A stretch of DNA of 64,000 nt, taken from positions 31,613,325 to 31,677,324 of the forward strand of contig NC_035171.2 of NCBI RefSeq assembly GCF_001659605.2, given 5' to 3'. Made by a program: the position numbers and the translations under genes. This DNA is from Manihot esculenta. Taxonomy: Eukaryota; Streptophyta; Magnoliopsida; Malpighiales; Euphorbiaceae. The notes below the pieces were generated by a model. The model searched no databases, was not told the origin of the DNA, and worked only from the letters and a program-made list of their open reading frames with translations. Numbering within the stretch: position 1 is the first letter of the stretch; each line of letters starts with the position of its first letter. Positions 10,807 through 22,979 of the stretch are shown piece by piece.

Positions 10807-13020
10807 ATTAGAGGATGGAGGAGTTGGAACTAGAAGAGGATTTGAAGCAGAACCATTAGGTGAAGCAGAAGGGGGATTTGGTTCCAGTGGAGTTGGAAGA
10901 GAAACAACTGCAGGGGGAGAAGAGGGTGCCGGATTTGGTTCCGGTGGAGGAGATTGAATGGAGTTATTTACAGGGGGAGAAGGCAAAAGCGAAAATGGTG
11001 GGGCTACAGATCTAGGTGGAGCCTTTCCAGATTCAGAAGGTGCTTCTGGAACAGAGAAACGACTTCTTAAATATGGTGATTCATTCACTCGAGGGGCATT
11101 GGCCACTTGCAGCTGTCGCTTGTTAATTGCATTTTCAGTTTGCACAGCATTCCTGTAAAAAATATGGGGGACAAAGGCATAATGTAAGTATGTAACAGCA
11201 TGGAACAACAAAGAAATTACACAAATACAGAGAAGGGGAAGGGAAGGGAGGGGGGGAATGCAAGACAATTTCATTTCATGAAAACAATGAATTGTTTGTC
11301 ACAGAGGGGCCATTCCTTTTCTCAACGTCCCCCATAAAGGAGAAATTCCATCAGATGGTTCACCAAAAGGTGCCCAAGAACCTAAAACAATGTTAGTGCC
11401 ACTAAAATTGTCTCAGATTTACAGTAGACTACCAGAAAAATGTCTTATCTTGACCCATACGAGAATATTCAACTGACATACCGTAAGGCAGATCTTTCAT
11501 TGTAAGATGGTCCTTTAGCTGCACTAGCTAGTTGGTTTTCATCTACTTGAAATTCAGAATGTGTTTCTAGTCGATGAATTTCAGGTGATAAATTGCTGAG
11601 AAGCCTGTTGTTGTCCAGGAAACTAAAACATATGCACAAAAAAAATGGAGTTCATATACTAATGGAAGCAAAAGATAATCTCAATGGAGGAAAAAAATTG
11701 TTCAACATTATCAACTTACAGGATTGTCAAAGAGAGACTACTGTCAAGGACGGGAGGGAGTGGCCCACTGAAGTTATTATTTCCAAAATCTAGCACCTCC
11801 AACTCCTTCAACTCTCCAATCCCTTCAGGAATGATGCCAGTAAAAGAATTGTTGTGCAAAATGCTGCAGCAGAACATTAAGCCATATGACCAAAGGCAAA
11901 AAAATTCTGAATCAAAGGACCGAAGGTAAATTTATGTTGCCTAGTTGATACTTACATAGACTTTATGCGAACAAGGTTTCTGAGGTCAGGTGCTAGTGTT
12001 CCTCCAAGATAAAGATCTTTCAAGTTCCTGAATATTACATATTTTTCTTTAGAATAAAATAGAGAGCTTATCAGCAAGTAGTATCACGTTAAAAATAACC
12101 ATTAACTACAAAGAGAGTAACACTGATTTTCTTTTCAAGTTTTACTCAATCTGAGCTGATTCCATTAAGTTCTAATCAAAATAAACCGAACTTGGAAACC
12201 AAAGCACGATTTAAGGATTCTGATTCAAGTTGCAAAGTTTACATATCACCAGGGAACCCAAAAGGTTCCCAGGCACAGCAGCACCTGATGTGATATAGTT
12301 TTGAAAAATGTTCTCACAATGCTGCAGACTGCAGCCAAAAGGGCAATCAACAAAACATGTAATCCATAGATCAAGCAGCTTAAATTATAGTAATAGAGTT
12401 ACTTTGATCTGATAGAGTCATCCAAAAAAGTAAACTGGAAACCAACGGATGACTTCTCAAAACTGCAAAGTAATAGCTAGAACACACTTTAAACTTGCCA
12501 TCCAAAACCAAAAGGTTATGTATTTTTCATCGCTGACTCGCATAATCAGCTTCAGAAATTACAAATTTTATCAAAAAAATGCATCTCGAGCCTCAAAACT
12601 TTTCCCTTAAATTTTCCAGTATCAGAACAGAAAAGAAAACGAAAACAAAAGGCCAAAATTTTTCAGCAGAGAGAAAAGATACATACAATTCGACAACTTT
12701 GCCATCAGAGCACTCAACTCCAAACCAATAACACGGATTAACAACTCCATCCTCATCCTTCCAATTCTTCAACGCGTCGTACGGATCACTCACTATTCTT
12801 TCTCTAAACTTCAATAACGCTAAACCTGCAAACAGACCACCAAATTTCACCAACCATTCTTCTCCACTTTCCCAAGAAACAAACAGAAAACCATATGTAG
12901 CTATATACCTTCGTCGTTGAGCGACCAGCAGAAAATAAAGTTCTGGTAGAGCAAAAAGAGAAGAAGAACTCTAAATCTGATGAATTTCCAGGAGCAAAAA
13001 GAGAAGAAAATAAACATCAT

Positions 13021-14180
13021 AATCTTTAGGAATATTTAAAATATTTTTCAAATTAAAAATATTATAAATAAAAATATTCTCTCCTAGCGTTATTATTTTT
13101 TAATTAAAATTTTAACGAGCTACCACAGAATATTTTTATTAATTAACGACTTTTTTCTCAGATTAACAATTCATATAATAATTTTCTTATATGCTTCTAC
13201 ATGTTTTTATAATATATATATAATAATGTAAGTTTTCCTCTGTACTCCTTTTATAACTCGGTACTCTCGCCTTTTCCTCTTTTTTAAACCTAACTTCTTA
13301 TTTTTTCTTCTCCATGAGAAACTATCTGCTTCAATTAACTATCGATAAATAAGAAAATATAGTTGTCCCTATTAATTTAAGAGTCAACAAAAGTAAAGCG
13401 GCTCATCCCGTCAAGGATCGGAATAAGAAAAAACAATGATCGTTTAAGATATGTTAATGTATATATATATATATATATATAAAGAATTTAAAATTGGACT
13501 CACAGATTTAATATGGTAAGTGCATTTAAGTAAATTTGATAGAACTCTCATATCCTAGTCTCTCAATTTCTAATCCCCATTCTAAAAAAAAAATTAAAAT
13601 TATTTACTTATTCAAATTTTTATAATAAAGCATGTTAAATTTAATTTTAAATTATTTTTTTTTATAAATTTGACTAATATGTATTTAAGTTAATAATTTT
13701 CTCAATGATATTTTCTAAAGCATATTATAGTAGCTATCCATGATTTGTTTTTTTTATGTTGAATATTCTTCAATAGGTATGGTGTATGACTGAAATACTG
13801 CATTTTCCTTTTATGTAATAGAAATTAGAAATCGCTTATGTTTGCAAAAAACAAAGAAAAAGAGAAAAAAAAGGAGAAATAGTATCACAGGGAATTGTTA
13901 GAAAAATAATAAACAAAAATCAACAAGTAAAGATTTACAAGTTTCACAAATAATTCATAAATCATCAAACACTTGCTGCTAAGTTTATAAACATCTGTGG
14001 TAAAAAAAAAAGTCTATAAACATCTAATCAAACAAATCCCATCAAATAAAAGAACCCAAATAGGAAGATCCCCACTTTCCTGTATTCCATTTTTTTCTAA
14101 AATAGAAAATAAGCAAAAGAAAAAACACCAATATTATTTTATTTCTATATTTCCTATTGTGGATAGAGGGCTAAGTTGAC
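13021..14180. other. AT-rich spacer between receptor and glutaredoxin remnants
   Basis: No gene seen. It contains a TA microsatellite (13460-13481), and its right part (from about 13890) is homologous to the spacer upstream of the intact glutaredoxin gene at 27.7-28.0 kb, linking the alpha and beta modules. Copies of the whole spacer are at 37755-38930 and 58506-59660. Confidence 0.7.
13460..13481. repeat. (TA)n microsatellite
   Basis: Pure TA dinucleotide run. The same site has a longer run at 38193-38221 and a shorter one at 58945-58962, so its length varies between the three paralogous spacers. Confidence 0.9.
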
Positions 14181-14189
14181 ATACCTCGC

Positions 14190-14625
14190 CGCTTCACGGG
14201 ATAACATATGCCGCACTTAATCAAACCGTTTACATTGCACGGGATAACATAGGCCGCACTTAATCAGACCGGATGTGCAGGTCCTAAACCCATGCTTCTC
14301 AGAGTAGATCTTATGGCTGCCATTGCACTGTGCACAAAGAACATATCTCAGCCCTCCACATACATCACAGACGCTATTAAATTTAATTTTAATATTGTTT
14401 CCTACAAACGGTAACCCACCAATCAGCTTACTCAACTCACCACTCTCATTCATCTCCTTGATCTCCTCGGCCCCTCCAACATACTTCCCTCCTAAGAAAA
14501 CTGCAGGTAACCTAACTTTTTTGGACACAGTAGAGTGGCTGAGATCACCAAGTACGTCTTAGGGAGGTGTGAGCCCTACTTGGTGATCTCAGCCACTCTA
14601 GCCACATTATATAGAGAGAGAGAGA
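14190..14625 (-). pseudogene. glutaredoxin-like remnant A (alpha), N-terminal half lost
   Basis: Minus-strand codons 14528-14217 encode the C-terminal half of a glutaredoxin-like protein (KKVRLPAVFLGGKYVGGAEE, then cysteine pairs in CDVCG, CAQCNG and CGLCYP). The thioredoxin-fold beginning present in the intact paralogue (IILYFTSLGIVRKTFEDC) is absent. In its place is a short hairpin (14531-14600) made from the first codons of the gene. Compared with the intact paralogue it also has an insertion before CDVCG and lost codons around CTSC. A 3' stretch with CACGGGATAACAT is locally duplicated (about 14196 and 14238). It is not a functional gene. Confidence 0.85.
14531..14600 (-). repeat. compact hairpin: 24-nt perfect arms, 22-nt loop
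   Basis: Positions 14531-14554 are the exact reverse complement of 14577-14600, separated by 22 bases. Both arms derive from the first codons of the glutaredoxin-like gene (LEWLRSPS region). The larger inverted repeats at the same place in the other alpha modules (39224-39685, 59933-60415) suggest this one is the residue of an internal deletion. The size and shape resemble a short miRNA-type foldback, but no expression evidence exists here. Confidence 0.9.
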
Positions 14626-14794
14626 ATGGAAGAGACATGAGACTAGTTAGGGTTACAAAGTAGGACTGGACCGGGCCTTTGGTGCTATTAAAGAAAGGGA
14701 TTCTATAACTTTAACAATAGAGTGTCTGATCAAATTCTTGATTCATCATTGGTTTAAATCTTCGGAGGTCTTTAAAAATATTAGATATTCTCAA

Positions 14795-15210
14795 TATTTA
14801 TTCTAAATTTGAATTTAGTAAGAAGGAAAGTAATTATATATAAAGTCAAGTTTGCTTGGAAAAATTTGAAGTTATGGTAATTAATTATTTATGAGTTTTT
14901 AATATTAATATTTGCAAAAAAGATGTCAGCCAATTGGGAAAAAATGACAATGCAGTATATGGTAATATTTTTAATTCCTTGGTTTCGAGGATGTTCAGAG
15001 ATATGAAATATTTATTCTAAATTTGGATTTAGTAAGAAGGAAAGTAATTATATATATAGTCAAGTTTGCTTGGAAAAATTTAAAGTTATGGTAATTAATT
15101 ATTTATGGGTTTTTAATATTAATATTTGCAAAAAAGATGGAGCAAATTAGGAAAAAATGGTAATGCAGCACATGTAATATTTTTAATTTCTTGATTTCGG
15201 GGATATTCAC
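14795..15210. repeat. 210-bp satellite, short block 2
   Basis: Two diverged satellite units with the same core words as array 1 but more substitutions (AAATTTGAA, GATGTCAGCC). They lie just upstream of the glutaredoxin remnant. The homologous block follows the remnants at 39.9 kb and 60.6 kb. Confidence 0.88.
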
Positions 15211-16208
15211 TAGTAGCCAGAGGGGTGCATTGAGATCTGCCAATCCCTAAATAATTTTTCTCAGCTAATGTGGAGAACTCCAATAAATTCTGTTTACGAC
15301 TATAGAACTTAATTGTGCCATATGTATGAGCAAATGCATGTGCAGGAACAACTCAGAAATCATTATTGAAATTTTAATATCATTTCTAGAATAAAAGATG
15401 TCATAGGATCACAATGGTTTCTTCCCGCTACTTCCATCTTAGTAAGGAAAAAAATATTTTTTAGTGTATATGGTATAAGAAAACTAATTAATTTTTTAAT
15501 GTTAAAAAATATATTAAAATATTTTTAATATTTTTTTAAAAAATAATAATTATTTTTTATTAATTTTAAGGTTAAATATTATAAAAGAATTTAAAATGTT
15601 ATGAATATAAAAAATTAATTAATAAACTTTTTAAATATCTAAAATATTAATTAATAAATTTTTAAAATTATAAAAATTAAATAGTAAAATATTTAATGAA
15701 TAAAATTAACCTAATCATTTACTAATAAATTTTTTAAAATATTTAAAATATTTTAATATATTTTTTAAAATTAAAATTTTTTATAAAAATTAAGTAATAA
15801 TTTTTTCTTAATGCTTAATATTTTGATTTAGTGATTAAAAAAATAAATTATAAAAAATTATCTTTTATATTCAACTAATCACTAACATAACTACTATTCC
15901 CTACTAAATAAGGTGAATAATCAGTTAATAGTTTAATAAAACGGTTAATATTACAGAAAAAAGACTCTTATCATCAAATCTTATCCATATGCTTATATGA
16001 ATAATCATCCGTCCTTAATAAGTGAGGCTACACCTAAAATTTTATTGAAAAATGAGAATTATCAGTATGGACTCACATTTAAAAATTAGAAAATGGGGAG
16101 CAAACAAAAGGAATTACATTCCCAATTGAGTCATGGTTCGGTTTTTATTTTGAATTTAAATAGTAATCTGTTAGGTTTTGAAGCAAAATTAAAATAAAAT
16201 CAACATCA
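15211..16208. other. AT-rich intergenic DNA
   Basis: Very AT-rich with long A and T runs and no coding signal. It is nearly identical to 40301-41298 and 61231-62265. The Gypsy element starts at its right edge. Confidence 0.7.
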
Positions 16209-16213
16209 ATTTA
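16209..16213 (+). repeat. Gypsy target-site duplication, left (ATTTA)
   Basis: ATTTA before the element and again at 24715-24719. The empty site CATCAATTTAATTAAG is intact at about 41291-41306 and 62259-62274. Confidence 0.95.
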
Positions 16214-17942
16214 TATCAGGCCCAAGCCCAGCCCATAAAAAAAAAAAAAAAAGAAAGAAAAAGAAAAGAGCTTTTAAGCTGTGGTTTCGGGAATGTCCCG
16301 AAACATTCCCGAAACCACAGTTTCTTCCCCCCCTTGCGAAACAGAGCTTCTGCTCTGGTTTTATAAAAAAAAAAAAAATTCCTCTTTTAAATCTAAATCT
16401 CTTCCTCCTCAACCCAATCAACCCATAAACTTCTAAGATCCTTCAGCTAGATCCTGATTAAACCTATATTCTGCTTAAAAATTCAATAATTTCTGCCAGA
16501 GGCTCCAAAATTTGGGTAGGTGAGTTTTATCCCTTTTATTCAATTTTACGATATAATTTATTTTCTTTACCTTTTAATAGTGATTTTTGTGATTTGAGGA
16601 TAAAAATGGATTATGTTTTAGTTAGATCCAATCAATGGGGTTTTATATTTATTTTTGGACTTAATGATTTTTATAGGTTGATTTAAATAATATTTACAGC
16701 TTATTGAGTATTTTTGTTGAGTTTGGGTATTTTTGGGAGGACTAACTATGCCGAAATACTGCCGAAATTGTTTTAAAAAATATATATATATAAATGTATT
16801 TAAAATTTCGTATTTTTATATTATTGTTCTAGAGCATTTTTTTTTATTATTTGATATATTATTTTATTTTCTTTTTAATTCTAGGAGAGGATCCAGCTTC
16901 CAGGATAGATACTAGGGGTCCTCCTGCGACCTAAGTCTTTTGTCCTAAGTATTCTGGTGAGTGGATAAATATATAACATTGATATTTTTCTTAAATGTAT
17001 TTATATGTGTATAGGTTATTTTGTTTATTTAAAATGGGAAAGGATAAAGTTACTTTATATTTCTTGAATCAATGACAATTCAATTTAAAGCACAGCTGAA
17101 TAAATAGCCGATTACACTCTGTATATGCACCGAACAGATAACACCTTGATGACAGGTGATTTATTTTCAGCATGATATATATTTATACTGTCTTTGGGAC
17201 AGCGCTTGATATACAGATAGCCTTTGGGGCGTATGTCAGGTGGTCACCTTTTGGGGGTAGCTCTGCACATGTGTATGACCAGTATTTTATTTGCTCTTGG
17301 GCCAAACTTGTCATTATAGAGCCTAAGATGCCAGCATTGCTCTCAGGCTGTTATTATGTTATTACACCTGAGATGCCAGCATTATCTGCAGGGAACATAT
17401 TATGAGTGTATGCGGATTGTATTTTTCACAGTTTATGTTAAATTGATGGAATTAAATTATATTTATTCAGCTGACTTATTTTAGCTAAATATTTGGTACT
17501 ATTAAGTACCTAAACTTATCTTTTCCCCTTTGTTATTTATTTATCCGCTCACTGAGTAGTTTGTACTCACCCCTTATATTTCTTTTAATCTTTCAGTTCC
17601 TTTTGGGTGATCCGCTCAGCAGTCCTCATTTCCTAGTTTGTCATTCCTTCCACATCGTCCACTCAGAGTTTAGAGGAGGTCGGACCAATCCTAGGCCTTT
17701 TGTCGTTTCTTTTTTGTACTTTTGATATATCATGTATAGATTGTACAGCCCAGTGAAGAATGTATTTTGTTTATTGTAAATATATGAGGGATTGACAGGT
17801 CCAACTATCAGTTTTTCTCTTATATGTTTTATAATTTGGAATTATAGCAGGTTACATGTTTTTATATGTATAAATATCAGGGGAAGTTCTGTCAGTTTTT
17901 CGGGTCATATCAGTCTCTACAGTTTGGGGATTGGGTGTGACA
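16214..17942 (+). repeat. Gypsy 5' LTR
   Basis: Starts TATCAGGCCC and ends GGGTGTGACA, so it has TA..CA ends instead of TG..CA. A perfect 42-nt palindrome lies near its start (16279-16320). Open frames inside it (for example 17172-17405) are repeated in the 3' LTR and are not genes. Confidence 0.94.
16279..16320. repeat. palindromic hairpin in Gypsy 5' LTR
   Basis: Two perfect 18-nt arms (CTGTGGTTTCGGGAATGT and its complement) with a 6-nt loop. It is repeated at 23052-23093 in the 3' LTR. A second, weaker stem (CAGAGC/GCTCTG) follows within 40 bases. Confidence 0.92.
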
Positions 17943-17947
17943 ATTTT

Positions 17948-17959
17948 TGGTATCAGAGC
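17948..17959 (+). promoter_or_regulatory. Gypsy primer-binding site
   Basis: TGGTATCAGAGC, the exact complement of the plant initiator Met tRNA 3' end, five bases after the 5' LTR. Confidence 0.95.
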
Positions 17960-18043
17960 TTAGGTTATAGATTCGTCGAGTTGGTATTTTTTTTTATTAT
18001 ATTCTAATCATTCTTTTCGTATTTCTTTTTCGTTTGTAGGACA

Positions 18044-21000
18044 ATGCCGCCCAGAGTAGGTAATAGAAGTCGGGGCCGTGGTGTTCGTACAGCTAGATTA
18101 GCTGATATTGGTCGACCTCCTAGGGATCCTACGGTTGCACCTCCGCCTCTTGAAGGGGTGGCAGATCATGAGTTATCTGAGAGCCGAGAAGGACATGGAG
18201 AATCTGTCTCTCATGGTGTTGAATCAGGGGCATATCCGACTACACCATCGCCTTCCTCGGCACCTGCAGTTGCACCTCCTGTTGCACCTGCAGCTCCACC
18301 TTTTGTTCCACCTGTAGCACCAGCCCATCCTTTCCAGATAAATGCAGACTTGGGTGCTTTTGTGGCACAAGTAGTTACAGCAGCTGTTACAGCCAAACCT
18401 AGAGATCCGTGGGAGATAGTGGATCATGCTAGACGTTTGGGAGCTTATGATTTTGAGGGTTCCTCTGATGCTGACATTGCAGATAAATGGTTAAAGAAAA
18501 TGCTAAAAGTGTTTGAATTAATGAAGTTGACTGATCCAGAGAAGGTGGAAAATGTACATGGTTTACTTCAGGGTAAGGCTGATGCTTGGTTTGATGGCAT
18601 TCGTCGTAGACATGGAGTCAGACTGACTTGGGATCAATTTATACATGAATTTCGTCAGGAATATTTGTCAGAAAGTTACAGGAAAGGAAAACAGGATGCC
18701 TTTTTCAGGTTGTTTCAGGGAAGCCTCTCAATAAGAGAGTATGTTGACAAGTTTGAAGATCTTTATTGCTTTGTTTCAGATATATTGCCTTCTGAGGAAG
18801 CAAAATGTGACAGATTCAGACAGGGTCTACATGTTAATATCAGATCATCTCTAACCTGGTTCAGAGGTAATAACTTCAGAGAGTTGGTGGAAGCAGCTTT
18901 GAATGTTGAAAAAGTTAAGCAAGAAGAGAAAGAGTATGAACAGAAGATAAGTAGAAAGCATTTGCAGGGCTCACAGGGGTTTAGAGAAAGACCAACTAAG
19001 AGAGGGAGCAGTTCATTTCAGTCGCAAGCTGGATACAGTGGTAGTGGTAGAGGTTCCTTTGTTAACACAGAGCAACAGGTTGCTCGACCCCAGTCCAGTC
19101 AGAGCTCAGTAGCACAACCAGCGGGTAGTTCCTTTGGGGCACAGAAACGTGGACAAGGTCAAGGATATGATTCTGGGTTTGAACAAAGGAAGAGACATGT
19201 TCCTCAATGTGCCACCTGCGGTAAACATCATGCTGGGGAGTGCAGAAAGTTCGATAGGGGTTGTTTTGAATGTGGTTCTTCGGGCCATTTTAAGAGAGAT
19301 TGTCCATTGCTGATAGCCAGAGACAGTGGTTCTCAGCAAGGATCAGTGGCGCCTCAGAATCTAAGGTATGGTGTGACACCATCACAGGGTGTACCTACAG
19401 CACAAGTTGGGCCTGGCACAAGCAGAGCCAGTGGAGCTACTTCATCTTCTCAGCCTAGACCAATGATGCAGCCTGGTAGACCTCGCACTCAGGCCAAAGT
19501 CTTTGCTATGACACAGCAGGAGGCACGAGCATCTCCAGAGGTGGTGACTGGTATGTTAACTATTTTCGATAAAGATGCACACATTCTTATAGATCCTGGT
19601 TCCACCCACTCTTTCGTATCTCAATCCTTCTCTAAGCATGCTGATAGAGAATTAAAACCTTTAGACTGTGGATTAGCTGTGAGTACTCCAGTTGGGGATT
19701 CTGTTGTATGTGAATATGTGTATAGGGATTGTGTTGTTAAGTTGGGCGACCATGAGTTGTTAGTGGATCTAATTCCTTTGTGTCTACAAGATCTGGATGT
19801 CATCCTAGGTATGGACTGGTTATCCCGTCATCATGCCACAATAGATTGCTTTGAGAAATCAGTGGTATTTAATAGTCCAGAAGGGTGTAAGTTCACTTTC
19901 TTTGGGGAGAGGCGTTTACTTCCTTCTTATGTGATTTCTGCCATGACTACTAGGAAGATGCTTCGGAAGGGTTGTCAAGCATACTTAGCCTATGTGGTGG
20001 ACAGTAACCTAGAGGGACCTAAATTGGAAGATATACCAGTAGTAAGCAAGTTTCCTGATGTATTTCCTGAAGAGCTTCCTGGGTTGCCTCCAGATAGAGA
20101 GATTGAATTCTCTATTGATTTAAATCCAGGTACAGCTCCTATTTCTATGGCACCATACAGAATGGCCCCAGTAGAATTGAAGGAGTTAAAAGCACAATTG
20201 CAGGAGCTACTTGATAAAGGTTTCATAAGACCCAGTGTTTCACCTTAGGGAGCCCCTGTGCTATTTGTGAAGAAGAAGGATGGTTCCTTAAGGTTGTGTA
20301 TTGACTACAGACAATTGAATCGAGTCACAGTGCGAAATAAGTACCCTTTACCCCGCATTGATGATCTTTTTGATCAGCTTCAAGGTGCTAAAGTATTCTC
20401 TAAGATTGATTTGCGGTCTGGGTATCACCAATTGAAGATCAAGGAGTTTGAAATACCTAAGACAGCCTTCAGAACTCGTTATGGGCATTATGAGTTCCTC
20501 GTTATGCCTTTCGGGTTAACTAATGCACCCGCTGCTTTTATGGATCTCATGAATAGGGTGTTCAAGCCCTACTTGGATAGCTTTGTTATTGTGTTTATTG
20601 ATGACATTTTAGTATATTCCCGTAGCAAGGAAGAGCATGAGAAGCATTTACGGATAGTATTGCAGATTTTGAGAGATAAACAACTATATGCTAAATTGAG
20701 CAAATGTGAGTTTTGGCTTGATCGGGTGGTTTTCTTGGGACATGTTATCTCAGCAGATGGAGTTTTGGTTGATCCTAAGAAGATTGAAGCAGTAGTCAAT
20801 TGGGATCCTCCAACTAATGTTACAGAGGTTAGAAGTTTTCTGGGCTTAGCAGGGTATTATCGTCGTTTTGTTCAGGATTTCTCCATCATTGCAGCACCAT
20901 TGACTAAACTCCTTCGGAAGAATGCAAAGTTTGAATGGACAGATGAATGTCAAGAGAGTTTCGAGAAGCTTAAAACATGTCTCACATCAGCCCCAGTTCT

Positions 21001-22942
21001 TACCTTACCCTCAGGTACAGATGGATTTGTGGTGTATAGTGATGCTTCTCACAAGGGTTTAGGCTGTGTACTCATGCAACATGGGAAGGTGATAGCTTAT
21101 GCTTCTAGACAGCTTAGACCACATGAATTAAGTTATCCCACCCATGATCTGGAATTAGCTGCAGTTGTGTTTGCATTAAAGACATGGAGGCATTATCTTT
21201 ATGGCGTGACTTGTCAGATTTTTACAGATCACAAGAGTTTGAAGTATCTTCTCACACAGAAGGAGTTGAATTTAAGGCAGAGACGGTGGATTGAGTTACT
21301 TAAGGACTACGACTGTACCATTGAATATCATCCAGGTAAAGCTAATGTGGTAGCTGATGCCCTTAGTCGCAAGTCCTTTAGTAATTTGGCTTATCTCAAA
21401 ACAGTTTGGCTTCCTTTGTTACTAGAGATCAGATCCTTAAGGGTAGAACTAGCAGTGGATGATGCAGGAGCATTGTTAGCAACTCTCAAAGTTCGACCAG
21501 TTTTGATAGAAAGAGTCAGAGAAGCCCAAAATCAGGATGAGCAGTTGAGTAAGATCCAGAATGAAGTAAGAGATGGCACTCGTACCGACTTTTCTCTAAG
21601 GGAGGATGGAACTTTAATGTTTGGTGATAGACTATGTGTACCCAGAGTGGAAAGCTTGAAGAGAGAAATTATGGAGGAAGCCCATTGTTCTGCTTACTCT
21701 ATGCATCCAGGCAGTACAAAAATGTATAGAGATCTTAAGGAAAATTATTGGTGGCCAGGTATGAAGAAAGAAATAGCTGACTTTGTGTACACATGCTTAG
21801 TTTGCCAACAGATTAAAGCAGAACATCAACATCCAACAGGAAAGCTGCAACCGCTCCCTATTCCGGAATGGAAGTGGGAACACATTACTATGGATTTTGT
21901 TTCTGGGCTACCTCGTACTTCGCGTGGACATAATGCAGTATGGGTGATAGTTGATAGGTTAACCAAGTCAGCACACTTTTTGCCTGTCAGGATGGATTAC
22001 TCTTTAGACAAGTTAGCAGAGATCTATGTCAGTGAGATTGTAAGACTTCATGGTGCTCCAGTTTCTATTGTTTCAGATAGAGATCCAAGATTCACTTCTC
22101 GTTTTTGGCCTAGCTTGCAAAATGCTTTAGGCACCAAGTTGAAGTTTAGTACTTCCTTTCACCCTCAGACTGATGGTCAATCAGAAAGAACGATTCAGAC
22201 CTTGGAGGATATGCTGAGAGCTTGTGTGATGGAGTTTAAAGGAAGTTGGGATAGGTATGTGCATTTAATGGAGTTCTCTTATAACAATAGTTATCATTCG
22301 AGTATCGGCATGGCTCCTTACGAAGCTTTGTATGGGAGAAGATGCAGAACGCCATTGTGTTGGAATGAGGTAGGGGAAAGACAATTAGAAGGTCCAGAAC
22401 TAGTACAACACACTACAGATAAAATTCAGATGATCAGAAGTAGGTTAAAAGCAGCACAAGATAGACAGAAGAGTTATGCAGATTTGAAGAGAAGGGATAT
22501 TGAATATAATGTTGGCGACAAGGTATTTCTGAAGATCTCTCCTTGGAAAGGGGTTGTACGTTTTGGCAAACGTGGAAAATTGAGTCCGCGATTCATAGGA
22601 CCGTATGAGATTTTAGAGAGAATCGGACCAGTTGCTTATCGTTTAGCACTACCTCCAGAGCTATCTCAGATTCATGATGTCTTTCATGTATCTATGTTAA
22701 GAAGATACATAAGTGATCCTTCCCATATCCTCCAGAAACAACCTATCGAGTTGAGAGAAGATTTAACATATGAAGAAGAGCCAGTAGAGATCATTGCCAG
22801 AGAAGAGAAGGTTTTAAGGAGCAAGATAATACCCCTGGTTAAAGTTCGATGGAGTAATCATTCTGCTAAAGAAGCTACCTGGGAAAAAGAAGAGAATATG
22901 CGAATTCAATTCCCACATTTATTCCCTTCACCAGGTATGTAA
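18044..22942 (+). pseudogene. Gypsy gag-pol polyprotein with one nonsense codon
   Basis: One frame of 1,632 codons, broken only by TAG at 20246-20248 where relatives have Trp (context [19 protein letters not shown]). In order: proline/alanine-rich start, retrotransposon gag domain (about residues 122-280), zinc knuckles (CATCGKHHAGEC and CFECGSSGHFKRDC, from about 388), protease (LIDPGSTHSFV, about 516), reverse transcriptase ([17 protein letters not shown] at about 851), RNase H ([12 protein letters not shown], about 995), integrase HHCC ([19 protein letters not shown]) and DDE core ([23 protein letters not shown]), then a chromodomain-like end ([20 protein letters not shown]). The length is normal for Tekay/Del. 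The stop falls just before the RT, so only Gag and protease would be made. ATG 18044 is the first in frame after the primer site. Confidence 0.95.
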
Positions 22943-22963
22943 ACTTTCGAGGACGAAATTTCT

Positions 22964-22979
22964 TTTAGGAGGAGAGAAT
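22964..22979 (+). promoter_or_regulatory. Gypsy polypurine tract
   Basis: TTTAGGAGGAGAGAAT lies immediately before the 3' LTR, in the place of the plus-strand primer. Confidence 0.75.

Larger units (their letters stand above)
5381..13020 (-). pseudogene. MRH1/MDIS-like LRR receptor kinase pseudogene, copy 1, split by Copia
   Basis: A plasma-membrane LRR receptor-like kinase of the MRH1/MALE DISCOVERER type. Exons read on the minus strand with GT..AG borders: E1 12909-13020 (ATG ATG, hydrophobic signal peptide ending WSLNDE), E2 12687-12825 (GLALLKFRERIVSDPYDAL), E3 11956-12027, E4 11720-11863 and E5 11482-11622 (LRRs), E6 10807-11152 plus 5990-6164 (proline-rich stalk, transmembrane segment, KPWATGLSGQLQKAFVTG), E7 5617-5809, E8 from 5533 down (IETLSKVNHKNFINLFGYCE). 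Frame is kept through E6. E7 carries a run of six A (5790-5795) that moves the SELEA part out of frame and leads to a stop. The kinase stops being recognisable after GYCEEED, so most of the catalytic domain is missing. E6 is also disrupted by the Copia element. No function as a kinase is possible. Confidence 0.85.

Noticed and set aside
17172..17405. 77-codon open frame near the end of the Gypsy 5' LTR
   Set aside because: Repeated in the 3' LTR at 23944-24177, has no domain and lies in non-coding LTR sequence.
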